Origin: Amphibacillus indicireducens
Lineage (GTDB): Bacteria; Bacillota; Bacilli; Bacillales; Amphibacillaceae
DNA length: 14,071 nucleotides
Assembly: GCF_039539605.1 (NCBI RefSeq)
Contig: NZ_BAABDL010000140.1
Span: 1-14,071, forward strand
Reading direction: 5' to 3'
Part shown: one piece after another, positions 14,018-14,071 of the stretch
Position numbering within the stretch: position 1 is the first letter of the stretch
How the letters are laid out: every line of letters starts with the position of its first letter
Made by a program: the position numbers and the translations under genes
Notes under the pieces: generated by a model
Databases searched by the model: none
What the model was told of the DNA's origin: nothing
What the model saw: the letters and a program-made list of their open reading frames with translations, nothing else

Positions 14018-14071
14018 AAATTCTTCGTGATAAATATCGAAAAAACGACCCCTTAATATTACATTAATGTT

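Noticed and set aside
14009..14071. Terminator after the TauE/SafE gene
   Set aside because: GAAGA and TCTTC can pair around the stop codon, but no T tract follows and the window ends too soon to judge.

Overview
The window reads as a chromosomal segment of a low-GC Gram-positive bacterium of the Bacillaceae, most like the halophilic or alkaliphilic, AT-rich genera near Amphibacillus and Halolactibacillus (the genus is inferred, not shown). The core gene order polA, mutM, ytaF, coaE, nrdR, dnaB, dnaI, ytxC, thrS is the well-known Bacillus block. All genes lie on the + strand with strong Shine-Dalgarno sites and sigma-A type promoters. In B. subtilis gapB and speD sit between coaE and nrdR; here only a small cytosolic protein of about 131 aa is found there. 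The ytaF and ytxC genes point to an endospore-forming ancestry.

Layout. Bases 1-70 are the 3' end of a group II intron (domains V and VI). Bases 72-475 hold a leader sequence followed by a tandem array of 52-bp units. Bases 690-5520 carry polA, mutM, ytaF and coaE, that is DNA repair plus CoA synthesis. Bases 5562-6547 carry the small cytosolic protein and nrdR. Bases 6549-8930 carry the replication-initiation pair dnaB and dnaI. Bases 8951-9804 carry ytxC. Bases 9817-12155 carry thrS behind a threonine T-box leader. Bases 12160-12630 hold a second copy of the leader plus a 52-bp array, in the same orientation. Bases 12901-14017 hold a probable permease remnant and a TauE/SafE-type membrane transporter.

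Two observations stand out. First, the gene block is bracketed by two copies of a composite non-coding element: a leader of about 66 bp (about 80% identical between copies) plus five or more 52-bp tandem units. Each unit can fold into a hairpin. The two arrays share the first half of the unit but carry different, locally homogenised second halves, and at least one unit shows paired compensatory changes in its stem. The architecture recalls BOX elements of pneumococcus, but I do not recognise this family. The group II intron ends exactly where leader homology begins. Second, mutM carries an apparent one-base deletion near its end. It removes the last two zinc-binding cysteines, which remain readable in the next frame (CPSCQ).

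Regulatory detail includes a T-box with an ACC specifier, a terminator directly abutting an extended -10 promoter between nrdR and dnaB, and an inverted repeat centred on that -10 box.
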